Assembly: GCA_963693315.1 (NCBI GenBank)
Contig: OY856188.1
Location: 186,531,487-186,595,486, forward strand
DNA: 64,000 nucleotides
Reading direction: 5' to 3'
DNA from: Diogma glabrata
Taxonomy: Eukaryota; Arthropoda; Insecta; Diptera; Cylindrotomidae
The notes below the pieces were generated by a model, which worked only from the letters and a program-made list of their open reading frames with translations, searched no databases and had not been told where the DNA came from. Shown here in pieces: positions 1-12,152 of the stretch (positions are counted from its first letter, which is position 1; each line of letters opens with the position of its first letter). The position numbers and the translations under genes are program-made.

Positions 1-756
1 GAAAGCTAAGCAAATTCATTGGTATTAATGCGCATTGTTGCCGTTTGCAAATCACTACCGGCTAAGTGCCACCATTTTTAATTATTATATTTATCATGAT
101 TGCCATCCATGTTTAATCATACATAAGCTATGCTTCTTTGTATAGAATTTATGCGATTTCCGTCTCGTAATTGTGAGCTTAAAATCGATATAATCGATTT
201 TATCAAGTATCAAGTTACAAGTATTAAGTCTTCACTTAATTTTAGAAACATGTATTACATACAATTCCAAGCCAGCAACATATTGAGTGAAGATGATAAA
301 ATTCCAATACATATAACTTTGATATTCAAATGTAATTGTTTCAGCCTTCAGGTTACACTATCTTTCTTACGTTATTTTTAATTTCATAAAAAATTATGTT
401 AAAAAAAACATTGATCAAAGCAAACTACCGTTTAAAACGATAGTTAAATAAAAAGCAAAAATTAAGCGTACACAACAACTTCATAAATTTTCATGATGAT
501 TAATGTATTAATGCATAAGGGATAAACAGCCTGTATGGCTTTCAATTTTATATATATTCAATATTTATTTAGCATGACGACTCGAGTGCAAATTGCAAAA
601 GACAGTAGCAATGTAACTTTAAAAAACTGCGTTATAGATCAATTTTTTAAAATTCGTAAAAGAAATTTTTATTATTTTTATGAATTCATAAATAAAAAAA
701 AATAATTTTAATGGCATTTAATAAAAATAAAAAAAAAACAATAGAAAAATATGTAC
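1..756. other. AT-rich DNA, no gene seen
   Basis: Very AT-rich sequence with poly-A and poly-T runs. The only open frame of note, 83 codons at 130-381 on the plus strand, has low-complexity composition and no recognisable domain. I see no gene, RNA or element end here. Confidence 0.6.
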
Positions 757-815
757 CATACCAGGAGTTGAACTCACTACCTACAGCACATCAGTCGAGC
801 ACGATATCCACAACG
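757..815 (-). repeat. tRNA-like sequence, probable SINE remnant
   Basis: On the minus strand this stretch reads like the 3' two thirds of a tRNA. It has a B-box-like AGTTCAACTCC (9 of 11 positions of GGTTCGANTCC) and, upstream, a partial A-box-like TGTGGATATCGTGC. The acceptor 5' arm is missing and an A-rich tract follows on the 3' side (minus strand), as in tRNA-derived SINEs. It is not a complete tRNA. The call rests on box similarity only. Confidence 0.3.
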
Positions 816-2065
816 CAATTTCAAACGTTAAGAAATAATAGATTGATAAATTGATAAATGATAGAAATGCTGACGGATCAGCCTAACCCACTACCTACAA
901 AATATCTGTGTGTGGTGCGCTAAAAGAAGTTTTCACTTCAAAAACAAAAAAAGAAAGATTTACGTCCATCAGCACCTTTGAACGTATGTTGTTGTATGTT
1001 GTTATTTTATTAAAAAAAAATATTTATATTTTTAAAACCAATAAAAGAAATAATAAATATTAAAGATAAATTTAAAAGCCTAATATGTTTGAATAAAATA
1101 TTTCCTTATAGGGATCGTGCGTATCTGATTGTTACGCGCCAAGTGTTGAGTATACAAACTTTTGGTTCTATTTGAAATTAGTTTGACGTTTGTCGTTTTG
1201 CATATATTAAATCAAATCGTACTTTTTCTTTAATATTATTAAAAATCTCCGTTCCTGTTGCGTAAACTTTAATAAATATTTATGTATATTGTATAAAATG
1301 TCGCATAATTAGTGCCTAATTTACTTTATTTTCATTTTAATATTTTCACAAACAACAAAATAATCGAATAATTTGAAAGGAATACTAGATCATAAAATTT
1401 GTTTAACGTGTAATTGGTTGAAAAAAAGAACCAATACTTACAGACTCTAACACTTAAAGCGCGACGGTCGAATCAAATAGCAATGCACGGTCCCTTATTC
1501 CAAATAATAAATATTTTTAATTGTACATAATAAATTTTAATAATATTGAATTACTTTAAGAACACCTTATATTTGGATCCGACAGCGTTTGACATTTGTT
1601 TTTCTTACTTCTTTTACTTCCAACCATACCTTTGAATTGAAAAAATTCCAATTACATACATACTTACTTGATCTCAAAAATCCCCAATAAATTAATTTAA
1701 CCTTTAATTTTTACAAATTTAGTTTAATTTAAATATCTTAAAGTAGAATTTCGAGAAAAATTATGATTTTATATCTAAATACTAATAGAAATTAAAATAT
1801 GTCATATGTCATGAATGAGTAACGCACACATTTACAAATAACATAGCCAAACGTAATTATTCTTCCTTATATAATTTTTTATTCGCTTAATATTTAAATT
1901 AGAGAAATATCTTTTCTTTTGTTTATTTTTTATTTGCATTTTTGTAAAAAAAATTGTTTTTGAAAAATTTAATATTTTTTAATCTAAATTTAATCTAATT
2001 ATATTATATGATGTTTTCTAGCTTTTAGCTATCCAATCCAATCCGATTTCTTCGACTCAATCACA
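816..2065. other. AT-rich DNA, no gene seen
   Basis: Low-complexity AT-rich sequence without a supported open frame, RNA gene or element end. Weak similarity to the preceding tRNA-like stretch around 870-915 (a shared CCACTACCTACA-type string) may be a second decayed SINE piece, but I cannot support it. Confidence 0.5.
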
Positions 2066-2116
2066 AGTTTTCTGATTCCGTTTAAGTGATTTTAACTTAA
2101 ACGGAATCAGAAAACT
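2066..2116. repeat. perfect 22-bp inverted repeat, 7-nt loop
   Basis: Positions 2066-2087 are the exact reverse complement of 2095-2116, with the seven bases GATTTTA between them. The arm starts AGTTTTCTGATTCC. A perfect 22-bp stem in otherwise unstructured DNA could be a miniature foldback, a recent inverted duplication, or a short hairpin RNA precursor. The stem is short for a canonical animal pre-miRNA and has no mismatches. Confidence 0.85.
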
Positions 2117-3798
2117 CGACTCGATTTCAACGGAGATGGTCACAATCGATGTATCTTGGCGTAACTAAGAGCCCAGTCCTTTTCTAGCGAAATTAAATCA
2201 GTCGTTTTTAGTAGCTTCCAAAAAACTGAATCATCTCTTGCGAATACCATGAGAACAAATAATGATATCAAGGTCATTGATCTACTATATTGTTTGTCTT
2301 TGTCATCATGTCAGCCATTTATAATGATATTTGTATAAACAATTGATACCGTAGTTTTTGAGTCTTTTAAGAAAATGTGAAAAAATTCCCTGTTATTTGC
2401 GTTACGTAAACGCATGAGATCTGGATGAAACTATGGTATGTAAACGAACTGCAAAACGTATTCGGGTCTTCTTGAATATCGAAGATCTGAGTTATTTTTA
2501 AAATTCGACAAAATGGTCAGGGATTAGTGAGTGGATTGTCTGAACATCTGTTTATTTGAAACTTCAATAGCTCTCAGTTCTTATTCAATTTGGTAGAAAC
2601 TTAACTTTGCATAAAGTTTTTTGTAATATTTTATTTATAGTAATTATGGCACTTCCAGTTCGTAACTTTCAGTAGAGTATCTTTTTTACTCTTTAAATTG
2701 TTTGCGAAGCGTTTTGACTAATCTTTGGTAAAACGTTACAGTTAACATGAGAAATAACTAATTAGCTTTTCAGGTGTCTTGTACAAAGTGGTCGGTGTCT
2801 ATACTCTATATTTCACTGACCGATATGTTAGGTTGTTGTGCATGGGAGGAGTTTTGATATCGATATTTTAATGATATCTTTACTTTTCAAGACCTCCTGA
2901 ACCTATCTGGAAAACTTCTTTTATTTCACAGTCTGTAGTTTTAATGATATCTGTAGTTTTAATGATAAAAACATTATGCATTGATCGGGAATAATCTAGG
3001 CATGTATTATAATTGTATTTGTATTATAATTGTAAACTTTATCAATTTGTTAAAGTTTAAGGGTATCTGGCAGGGGGTTACCACGAAAGTAAGTGTCTGG
3101 CAATTGGTGACGTGACTTCTAATACTATCCCGAAGAATATATAAAAAAATTACCTTTTATACTTTCACGAAACTTTGGAGGCCCCTTTGTTACCTGCTCC
3201 CTGCCAAAGCCACCATGATCCAAACTTCATATGTCGCTAATCGTTCCTACCTGAGTAGGGGGTATGCGCAGAGAAACTTTCAGCTTTTATAAAATAACGA
3301 AGGTCTGGCCGTCGCGGGCTCTTGCTCTATTACGTTTGGGATAAGGTACTCTCAAAACAGTATATCAACATATTAGAGTAAATCAACAGTGAATGTATTG
3401 GGAACTTCTGTTAAAATGAACCAAGTAATTTTAAATTGTAAAATTCATCAGAAAAAGGGATCAAGAAATATTTTTCAATAAAACTCAAGAAGCAGAATAC
3501 TATGTAATAGTGGTCTGTTTTATTTTTACGGTTAATTTTATGTTTCATTTGGATTTTTTTATTTACATATTGATAAATGTGTCATTTGTTTTTTGGTTAT
3601 AAAACTGAAAATCTTCTTCAAATACTTTTGTTGGTGATTGATTTAATTTGATTTAAAATAATTTATAAGAAATTTTTAAGTGAAAATAAATACTAACCAT
3701 TCCAAAAAAACCTACGATTTTTTAATTTGTATGACTAATGGATATACTTTAAGCACAATTTTGTGGATAGTCCATTGAATTATTTATTTGTTTCACTA
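2117..3798. other. non-coding DNA, no gene seen
   Basis: AT-rich DNA with a slightly GC-richer patch around 3060-3350. No open frame with a recognisable domain, no element ends and no RNA gene were found. Confidence 0.5.
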
Positions 3799-3878
3799 GG
3801 ACAAAGAATGATGGATTTTGGGACCAGCAAATAATGTTGCGCTGCAATTTTTCCAGTTCCAAAATCCATTTTTAGTCC
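3799..3878. repeat. imperfect foldback, about 80 bp
   Basis: The left arm (3799-3822, starting GGACAAAGAATG) and right arm (3857-3878, ending TTTAGTCC) are reverse complements over about 22 positions with a small gap, enclosing about 34 nt. This resembles a short MITE or terminal foldback remnant. A similar GGACAAAAAATGATAG string recurs at 4655-4670. Confidence 0.5.
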
Positions 3879-4769
3879 GAGCAAAATATTAAATTTTTTC
3901 CGTTAAATAACGGTTGGAGAAAAAATTGTTTATAAAATAAAAATGTTGTTTAATAAAATTTTTCAAAATTCAACATTTAAATTATACTTACTCTCTTCCA
4001 TTTATTATTATCAGCTTTATTTGTATGTTTTTTCCATAATAATAGTATGTATTATTGTATTGTTTTCTAACCTATAGCCTAATGAACTTAACCTATTGTA
4101 TAATGAAAAATTTCCTATAAAAAAATTATCTTTATTTATTCAATTGGTATGATTCCAATTGGTCAAATTGTTTTGATTTTATAAAAATTATTTTCAAATT
4201 ATAATCACAATGGCTTTCATACGTTTTGTTCAAAAATCATATTTTATGTTAAATTCTCTTATTTCGTTTAGTTGAATTTGGTTGATTGTATGGGATGGGT
4301 TTTTTTTTTATCATCAGAGTTTTTTTTAATCAGAAATTTGATTTATCAATTAAAACACTCAAGATTCATTGTTTTAATTGAAGAAAATGTTTTTATTTTA
4401 CATAATACACAATTCTTTGTCAGAGAATAAAGTAGTGTAATCAATTCATGTGTAATGAATTTTATTCTCTCGGAAACTTTTGCTTGAGAATAAACTGTTT
4501 CATATACACAATGATTGATTAACATACTATTAATTTACATCTCAAACAAAATCCAAGCAACCATTTCAATTTTTTGTCAAATAATAATACATTTCCTATT
4601 CAAACTTTGATTTTTGTTTTGCATAGAAATATAGTTTTGGTTATTTTTTGTCCTAGGACAAAAAATGATAGCCCAAAGGCCTTTCATGACAACTAGATGC
4701 ACTACACAAATGACATATTTTTTGTACAATATATACCCAAGCAAAAAGTGGAATTTTTTGTCCGATTGG
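3879..4769. other. AT-rich DNA with a 24-bp palindrome
   Basis: No gene seen. Positions 4643-4666 form an uninterrupted 24-bp palindrome centred on CTAG (arm ATTTTTTGTCCT). The minus-strand 87-codon frame at 4577-4840 has no domain and lies partly in the dispersed repeat that follows. Confidence 0.5.
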
Positions 4770-4843
4770 AGAAAATAGTGCATTATGATGTTAGGACGTA
4801 AAGCTAAGGATTTTGGACGTATGTGGAGTAGGGCTTGCAATCT

Positions 4844-5975
4844 CGACCCATTTTTTTGATCCTGCAGTCTCGGAATTATTGAAAAAAAATCCCGGGATTA
4901 CGGGATTGTCATATTTGCCGGGATAAAACAATGAAAACACAGAATCCTGTTATCCTGTTTCGTTGATTTGTATTTTTTTATTTTTAGTCATTATTTGATT
5001 TTTAGTCGTTATTTTTTAATGAGAAAATACGTAAGTTTTATATCTTAGGGGTGCTAGCGGATAAAATCTATTCCGTCAACGCCCGCACCTTTAATTTTGT
5101 TCCACTCTACCATGAAATATTGGCTAATGCACTTGTAGCTCTTAAGGTTGTACTTAGCTAGAAAAACAAAGCAACCCATTAGTTTGCGAGCTGACTAATG
5201 TCTCAATAACTATTATACAGGTAAGGAAAACCGAAACATTTTGAGTATTTAAGTATTTGCAGAATGGAAACTCTGCTTTTGTTGATGATACATCGAACAT
5301 ATTTATTGTTTCAAGTCGAAGCTCCAAGAATGTTTTTATTGAAGACTATTGAACGTTACATCAGCAGCACCAGACGTGGGATGTGAAACAAGTGATCCAA
5401 TTACTCACACTGCAACATCATCGAGCAGAGATTACAACGAAAATGTAACTAAGGATAAGGTTTCAGTCGATTTAGTAGAGAAAAGCAATATGGAAGATAA
5501 ACTGCAACGCAATTTAATTCACCTTTGATACCTATAAAAAAGCTTTTTTGGTCAGAAGGTAACAAGGTAAAATATTAAACTGATCACCACCATTGGTAGA
5601 GAAATGAAAATAAGTAAGCAGAGCCGTCATAGAGGACCCCATTTGCAGTGAATGTATAATAATTTATTGACCATTCCACCAAGAAGTGTGGAATCGGAAC
5701 GGACTTTTTCAACCTTCGGAAATATTATTTCCAAATTAGCAAACAGGTTTGACGAATTATGTTTTCTAAAATCTATTTCTTAAATCATTCGGAAGTGTAT
5801 GGTACTGGATTTTCTTTATGTAATATTGTTAAAATTTTATTTTGGTTCCTCAATTTTAATTTTTTTAAGAAGTTGAAATGTAAGTTAATGTCTTATGTGT
5901 TTATTCTTTTCGACACTAAAAAATAAATAACGGGTTTTTAGGTTGGTTAACGGGTAGGTTAACGGGTTGGTTAAC
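4844..5975 (+). mobile_element. decayed hAT transposon fragment
   Basis: The left end, TAGGGCTTGCAATCTCG (4840s), and the reverse complement of the right side, GGGTGCAAATCTCG, look like degenerate hAT terminal inverted repeats. Inside, 5671-5782 on the plus strand encodes a hAT C-terminal dimerisation motif (residues SVESERTFSTFGNIISK, then LFLKS-like), followed by a stop. The rest of the transposase cannot be read in one frame, so it is heavily decayed. The flanking repeat has a copy at 11.2-11.6 kb with only about 35 bp of palindromic TIR-like sequence at this point, so exact edges and the target duplication are uncertain. Confidence 0.65.
5671..5782 (+). pseudogene. hAT transposase C-terminal dimerisation domain (remnant)
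   Basis: This short frame, without a start codon, encodes a PPRSVESERTFSTFGNI motif and a downstream FLKS-type end. In hAT transposases the SERxFS...G block is the C-terminal dimerisation (hATC) domain. Upstream the frame is blocked by stops, so only this domain survives recognisably. It lies inside the element at 4844-5975, and no functional protein can be made from it. Confidence 0.7.
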
Positions 5976-6310
5976 GCTAGCCGAGATTTGCACCCACATT
6001 GAGTCCAAAATAGCTTACATCTGGGCATCATATACTATTTTTTATTCGCCGCAATCAAAATATTTAAAAAAAAAATTGTTTATTCTAAATTAAAATTATA
6101 AATTTGCATAAATTTTGAAATAAAAATATGTGGAACAAGTAACCTTTGACAAAAGATTTGTTATTTTTTCCAAATTACTGTATAACTATGACAACAAATG
6201 ATAACAGCTATTTTAATTGGATTATAAAGTTTTGAATTTAAGGGTTGCTTTGTTAAAAAATTCTATTTTTTATATAATTTAAACAACAAACATTCAAACA
6301 TTTTTTTTTT

Positions 6311-9300
6311 GTGGCGGTAGTAAAGTAACTTTTAAAAATAACTATTTGTTATTAAATTGTATAACTATGACAACAAAAAATAAATATTTTGATCTGATTA
6401 TGAAATTTGGAATTGAAAGGTTTACTTTGTAAAAAAAAAAATTTTATGCAAATTTAAATGGTTTTTTTCCTTTTTTGGACGTAAATATGATGATAATAAA
6501 TCATGTTTATAAAAATGTTGATGTATTAATATTTATAAAAAATTTAAACGTTTGCCGAAAAATTGTGTATTTTATTTGGAGCTAAAGTGACTTTTGTGTG
6601 TCGTCTATAATTTTACAGGTCGGCCGCCAAACTAAAGACTTAACACAAAAAGTAGCACTTTAGCTCCTAATTAAATAATATACTACGTACATATTTTAAA
6701 AGTTAAAAATAAAATTTGTTCACATTTTTACTTTTTTCATGAAAGCGTATTTAAAATGTAAGTATGAGAAAAAATCATCGATGACTGGCGTAAGTGTTTC
6801 TAAAATTCTGTTAGGATATTTAATAAAAGAAAACTAGCGTGTCCAACGATGGTACATTCACCACTTTGTTACAAGACAAGGAAGAAAGTTTTACACCAAA
6901 CGGTAGGAAGCATTGGTGTAGAATAATGGTTTTGATAAATTGAAGAGCAGATATAAGGTCAACAATCCAGCCAATGAGATATCGGTATGGTTATGTTTAT
7001 CAAACGGGCATAATTAATTACTTACACAATGTTAACTTTATGAAAGGACGTAGCTACAAAAGACTACATAAATTGAAACACATATTGTCCTTTTACCAGT
7101 AACAAATAGTGGTCTCAGAATCATGCGTTTTTGAATAGAAAGAAAATAGATTGGTTTGTTGTTGATAATTCTAAGAAAGGATAATAAAGTGATCCAGAAT
7201 TTCGCATTTTATTAGGAACAAAACAATTGGAATAAAATATGAGAGAGAGGGAGAGATAGAGAGCATTTATTTGTAAAACTTCAGTTTTTTAGCATATTTT
7301 ATTCTAATAAAATGGAAAACAACTTGCAACGCTAGAAGTTTGAAAATGCAAAGAGCATTAAATTTAACTTTTAAGCAAGTCTTGCATTGTTTTATAATGG
7401 AGACTTTCGTAGCACCTATATGAGAAGCAATTTGCATTACATATTTAGCTTTTTTATAACTGTGTATATATACTTCAAACCGAAAAAAAAATCGACTCTG
7501 AATGATATAAGAAACATAATTTAAAAAATCAACGACAAAATATGAAATTAATAAAAGGAAGTGTGGTTGGTGGAGTTTTTTAATTTAATATGTATATTAT
7601 ATATGTGCCTCCACTTTTAAATAATTTGATTACAATACATATGTTTATTAAGAAGTATACAGTAAGTTTTAAGTTAAACTATTGTCAAACTTCAAATGTT
7701 CAAAAGTTAAAATAGTTAGTTTAAGGGGTAATAAATTCTATAGCAAATGCAACATAATAAAGTCACGGTTGTTTGATTAAATAAATTCTTACATAAAAAA
7801 CTTAAAATTTTTGGGTATGAAATAGGTCAATTATTATGTTCCGGATGTAATCATTTAAACCATAATTACATTAAGAAATAAATTCGAGGAAATTCTGCTT
7901 TTATCGTGATTCCCTTAGAAGTTTTGTTTATTTGACGTTTTTTTTTAATATAGTTAGACTAACGTAAAAGTATATATTGTATGTATTCTTATTATTTTGA
8001 AAAACTTTAAAAATAATTTTTCACAGAATTATTGTGTACATTCTCTGTTTATTTTTCGCGTTATTTTACATAATTTTGTGTATGACTTTACTATTAAAGT
8101 TTTTAAGTATATACATAAATAAATCATTTACGTCATGCATTTTTATTATGATTTTCCAAGAAATTTACACAATATTGGTAATAGTTTTTCTACCAAATAT
8201 TTATATAAACAAATTGGGAACCATTTTTTAGTTGATTTGAAAATTTGTTTTTAATTTTTTATAAACGAATTTGATAATCCCGTGCACTTTAGCCTCTATA
8301 TTGGCATACGAGTTAATGTGAGATATCATATGCCACTGGCATAGCAGTAAGATATCACTAACCAGAATAATATCTTAGTAGTGCTGCCGGATTAACTCTT
8401 TTCAATCAACGGTAGCATCAATTTTAACTATCCAATATTTCCTAATGATCCCCTATCACTCCCTCGTTTGACATGTGGATTCAACAAGATGGTGACAAAA
8501 GTCATACAACTCGAATACTACGCAAATATCCGATTAAATTAAGTCTTCAAAGAAAACTTGACCAGAAAATTAATTAAAATGTTATAGATACAGGTTATAG
8601 ATCCTTGTTTACTGCTTACACTGCGTCATGACAATGGTAACATTTACAAATGTTTCGTGAAAACAAACAAATCCTTATATTAACGCCGCAGTTGCAGTTG
8701 CATTTTTGCATTTATTTGATTTGTTTAAAGAATACAGGTTAATAAAGAAATGTGTATTATTTTGATGTTATTTTTAGTAAGAGAGGTACTGAGCTCAATC
8801 ACGGTATAATATGACCCGTTGCGTGTATCAGCTTGCCTGACTATACCTTTATAAAAAGCTAAGCCTCAAGCAGAGTCACCTGGAACAATAAGCCTAGTCT
8901 TTCTTATTTATCTAATTTTTGAGAGAGTTTAAATCGATATTTTTATTTTTGTGTTTATCTTTTATTTCGCTGGAGTACTTGGACTATTTCTATCCATGAT
9001 ACTCCTAGGAATTAATGGATAAACACAAAACTAAAAACATTGATTTCAATTCCCCAAAAAACCTGGTCAAATAAGACATAAGAAGTATAGGATATTAGAC
9101 CCACTTACATAAACACTTAATGAGTTTACCACTGACACTTAAAACAGAAAGAAATTAACAATCATAAATACAGCAGGTGTGTCCAAATCTTCAAAATCAA
9201 CTTACTTGAATTTTGTTGATAAAAGAAATAAAAGATTCAATCAACATGCAAATAAATTGTATTTGAAAATATATATGTACATTGAAAGACAACAATGTTT

Positions 9301-11229
9301 TGAAAATCATTTGCATTATTTATAACCGATAATAGGAGCTTATTGGGTAAGCGTTTAGTGATATATTTTATTCTCAAACAAAGTTTTCAATGAAAGCGAG
9401 ATAGCATTACAAAATTGTGAGAGATTGAAATCCACTGGTGTACTTGATTTATTGTATAATTATCTCTATACAATTAAATAAATTTTATTCAATTTCAATA
9501 TATATTTGATAATTTGAAAATGAAATGTATTACAACGAAACGCATCAAATTTTACACTAATGAGAAACCAAAAAATAATCGTATAAAAAAGTTTTAAATT
9601 CAAAATTTAATTCTAATGAAACCATATTAATCATTTGACTTTTATTCGAGAAAGGAACATGCGCATTAGTTTAAATTTATATTTTTTAATATAATTTTAA
9701 TGAGCGCGAAAATGTGTTTGTTTTATAAAATGCAATATAAAAATTATTTAGAGTTCAATATAATCAAATAAATTGTTTAATTCTGTTGCGTTAAATCAAA
9801 ATTCTTTGCCTAACACAATAAAAAACCAGCCATACCATAACCTTATAAAAAAACCTTTTTTTATTGTTGTCTTAAGGAAAAAGATATATGTACTACGAAC
9901 ACATTACTAACGAATTTGTTTATTCTAAATGTATTTTGTTTGGCGAGATTTAGAGCTTTATAAAAATGTCATAGCATCTACAATTTGTTATTAAGTGAAA
10001 ATAATTCTTCTCCAGAGAAAAAAATGCCACTTTCACAGAGGATTAAACCTGAATGAAAATTCAATTTTTAATTATAGAGGCCACTAAAATAAAAATCTGA
10101 AGCCGGCCATTTCCGATTTTCTTGAAACATGAAACGGTAATCGCAAGTATAGTAACAAAAATTAATTCGTTTTTTTTATTTTTTTACTAGTTTTGACACA
10201 GGGTGGCTTGAAATTTGTTAAGAAATTTAGAGAGAATGAACTTTTGAATAACTTTTTTTTATTTGAAAGGTACTAAGTAAGGTTTTGTAGAAATATTACA
10301 CTGATAAAAAATAGTAAAAATTAGTAATACCGAGGTGATAAAGTAAATTTTCTACATTGAGGTGGATATAAATGAGGTAAAACACCGAAATGGAGAAAAT
10401 TTTCTTCACCGAGGTTTATATATTATTTTTTTTACTACTTGATATAAAAAATGCACTAAAACTCTTAATTATTCACAAAATAAAATGTCAATTAATAAGC
10501 AAATGGTGAATAAATAAAAATTTTGGTTTGGTGAAACATTGTTTATCATATCATTGGATTGCGTATTGGATATTTATTATTCAGGGCTGCTTAGCTAGAA
10601 ATTTATTTTCAATGAATTTTCTTAAAACTATATAAAAATCACAAATGCTTTGCATTAAAAAATATAGCTTTTATTTATTTTTGACATGAAATTGAAAATC
10701 TATTCAATATTGTTGAGCCAAATTTAGAATTTTTTTAGTCTACAACTCACAACTAAACTAAATTTCAACAGAATTCTGTTTAACACGAATTAAAATTTCA
10801 AATAAACTAACCTACAGTTGCAAAGAAATTTTTGCATTCATTCATTATTTATTATTATTAAAATAAAATCAAAACGCTTATTATTTTTTAATTTATTATT
10901 ATTATTTTAGGAAGAAACTAAAAAAATTCAAAGATGAACTCAGTTAACAAACGAACAAAAATTATATTTTCATTATTTACGAAGGTGCTAAAATACTTAT
11001 TATTAGGTGTGGGGAATAATTATTAGTAACCATAGCTGAGAAAAATCACTTTTGTCTTGGGTTTTTGAGTAAATAATTGAAATTTCTCATGCAAGTAGTA
11101 AAAAAAATATATTTTTTATTCGCCTACATATTAAAGTGTTACTTTATTACTGTGATTTGCGGCTTTAAAGTATCACTTTTCAACTATTTATTTTGCTGTC
11201 ATAGCTACGTCCAAAAAAGTAAAAAGCAT
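6311..11229. other. long AT-rich stretch, no gene seen
   Basis: About 4.9 kb without a supported gene. A degenerate tandem monomer of the dispersed repeat lies at 6313-6430. A purine-rich GAGAGAGGGAGAGA tract lies near 7241-7262. The stretch 10300-10420 has the motif ACCGAGGTG and its near complement, possibly a small decayed foldback. The 60-100-codon frames in the region are hydrophobic, low-complexity translations of AT-rich DNA and I do not regard them as genes. Confidence 0.5.
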
Positions 11230-11612
11230 TTGTATTTGTTTAAATTCTATGAAAAATAAAAATTTTTATCAAAGCAACCCTCAAATTCAAAATTTCATTA
11301 TCCAATTAAAATAGTTGTTATCATTTGTTGTCATAGCTACACAATAATTTGGAAAAAATAATAAATATTTTGTCAAAGGTTACTTGTTCCACATATTTTT
11401 ATTTTAAAATTTATGAAAATTTATAATTTTAATTTAGAATAAACAACTTTTCTTAAAATATTTTGCTTGCGGCGAATGAAAAATAGTATATGATGCACGG
11501 ACGTAATCTATTTTGGACTTAATGTGGGTGCAAATCTCGGCTAGCGCCTCGATTTGCAAACTCCACATCCGTCCAAAATCTTTAGCTTTACGTTCTAGCA
11601 TCATAATGTACT
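11230..11612. repeat. dispersed repeat copy 2 (inverted relative to copy 1)
   Basis: This is the reverse complement of 4770-4843 joined to about 5970-6310, with moderate divergence. Where copy 1 holds the 1.1-kb hAT, this copy has only a palindromic stretch (about 11533-11565) in which TTGCAAATC and GATTTGCA flank GGCGCTAGCC. That could be an internally deleted hAT end pair or an ancestral short palindrome. Confidence 0.7.
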
Positions 11613-12152
11613 ATTTATATGAATTTTTAATTTTTATTCTTCAAATACGGCGATTTCAAAAAGTACCTTATTTTCTTTTATTTTTTATATTTTATAGATT
11701 TATTATTAATCTAAAACATACTAAAATTACAGACAAGCGTTTTTTTCTAAAAGGGGCATTTAAATATATTATTAGTGGTTTGACATTTTTTTTATTTTGT
11801 GCCATTTACCAAAACAACGATTCTTTGTATTGACCATTTTTTATTTAAAATGTATATAAAACTTAATAATAAAATGAACATGTTTCTACTTATTTTACAC
11901 GAACTTTTTTCAGTTTTAATTTTTTTTAAATTTAATTTTCAAAGTTGCCGACAAAAGTACCTATTTTTCTTTCTGGTTTTCTAAAAGCACAGAGAGGCAT
12001 TTTGTTTTGTTGACGAGAAAAACCCATTTGGAAATTTACCAACGGAATTACAATTAAAAATGCTTATAACTAACTATCGTATATTATATATTAAAATAAG
12101 TATTAAAAATTTTAGGTAATTTTTTAAAAAAATTCAAAATTTAATTCACAAA
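11613..12152. other. AT-rich DNA, no gene seen
   Basis: Low-complexity AT-rich sequence with overlapping hydrophobic frames of 61-106 codons that lack any domain signature. No element ends were found. Confidence 0.5.

Larger units (their letters stand above)
4770..6310. repeat. dispersed repeat copy 1, split by a decayed hAT
   Basis: Positions 4770-4843 plus about 5970-6310 match, in reverse complement, the sequence at 11230-11612. Shared landmarks are the stretch around ATTATGATGTTAGGACG (4784-4800), the stretch around GAGATTTGCACCCAC (5983-5997), and the stretch around AACTATGACAACAAATGAT. Copy 1 is interrupted by about 1.1 kb carrying a hAT dimerisation domain. A tandem-like second monomer of part of this repeat follows at about 6313-6430. 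Its function is unknown. Confidence 0.75.
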
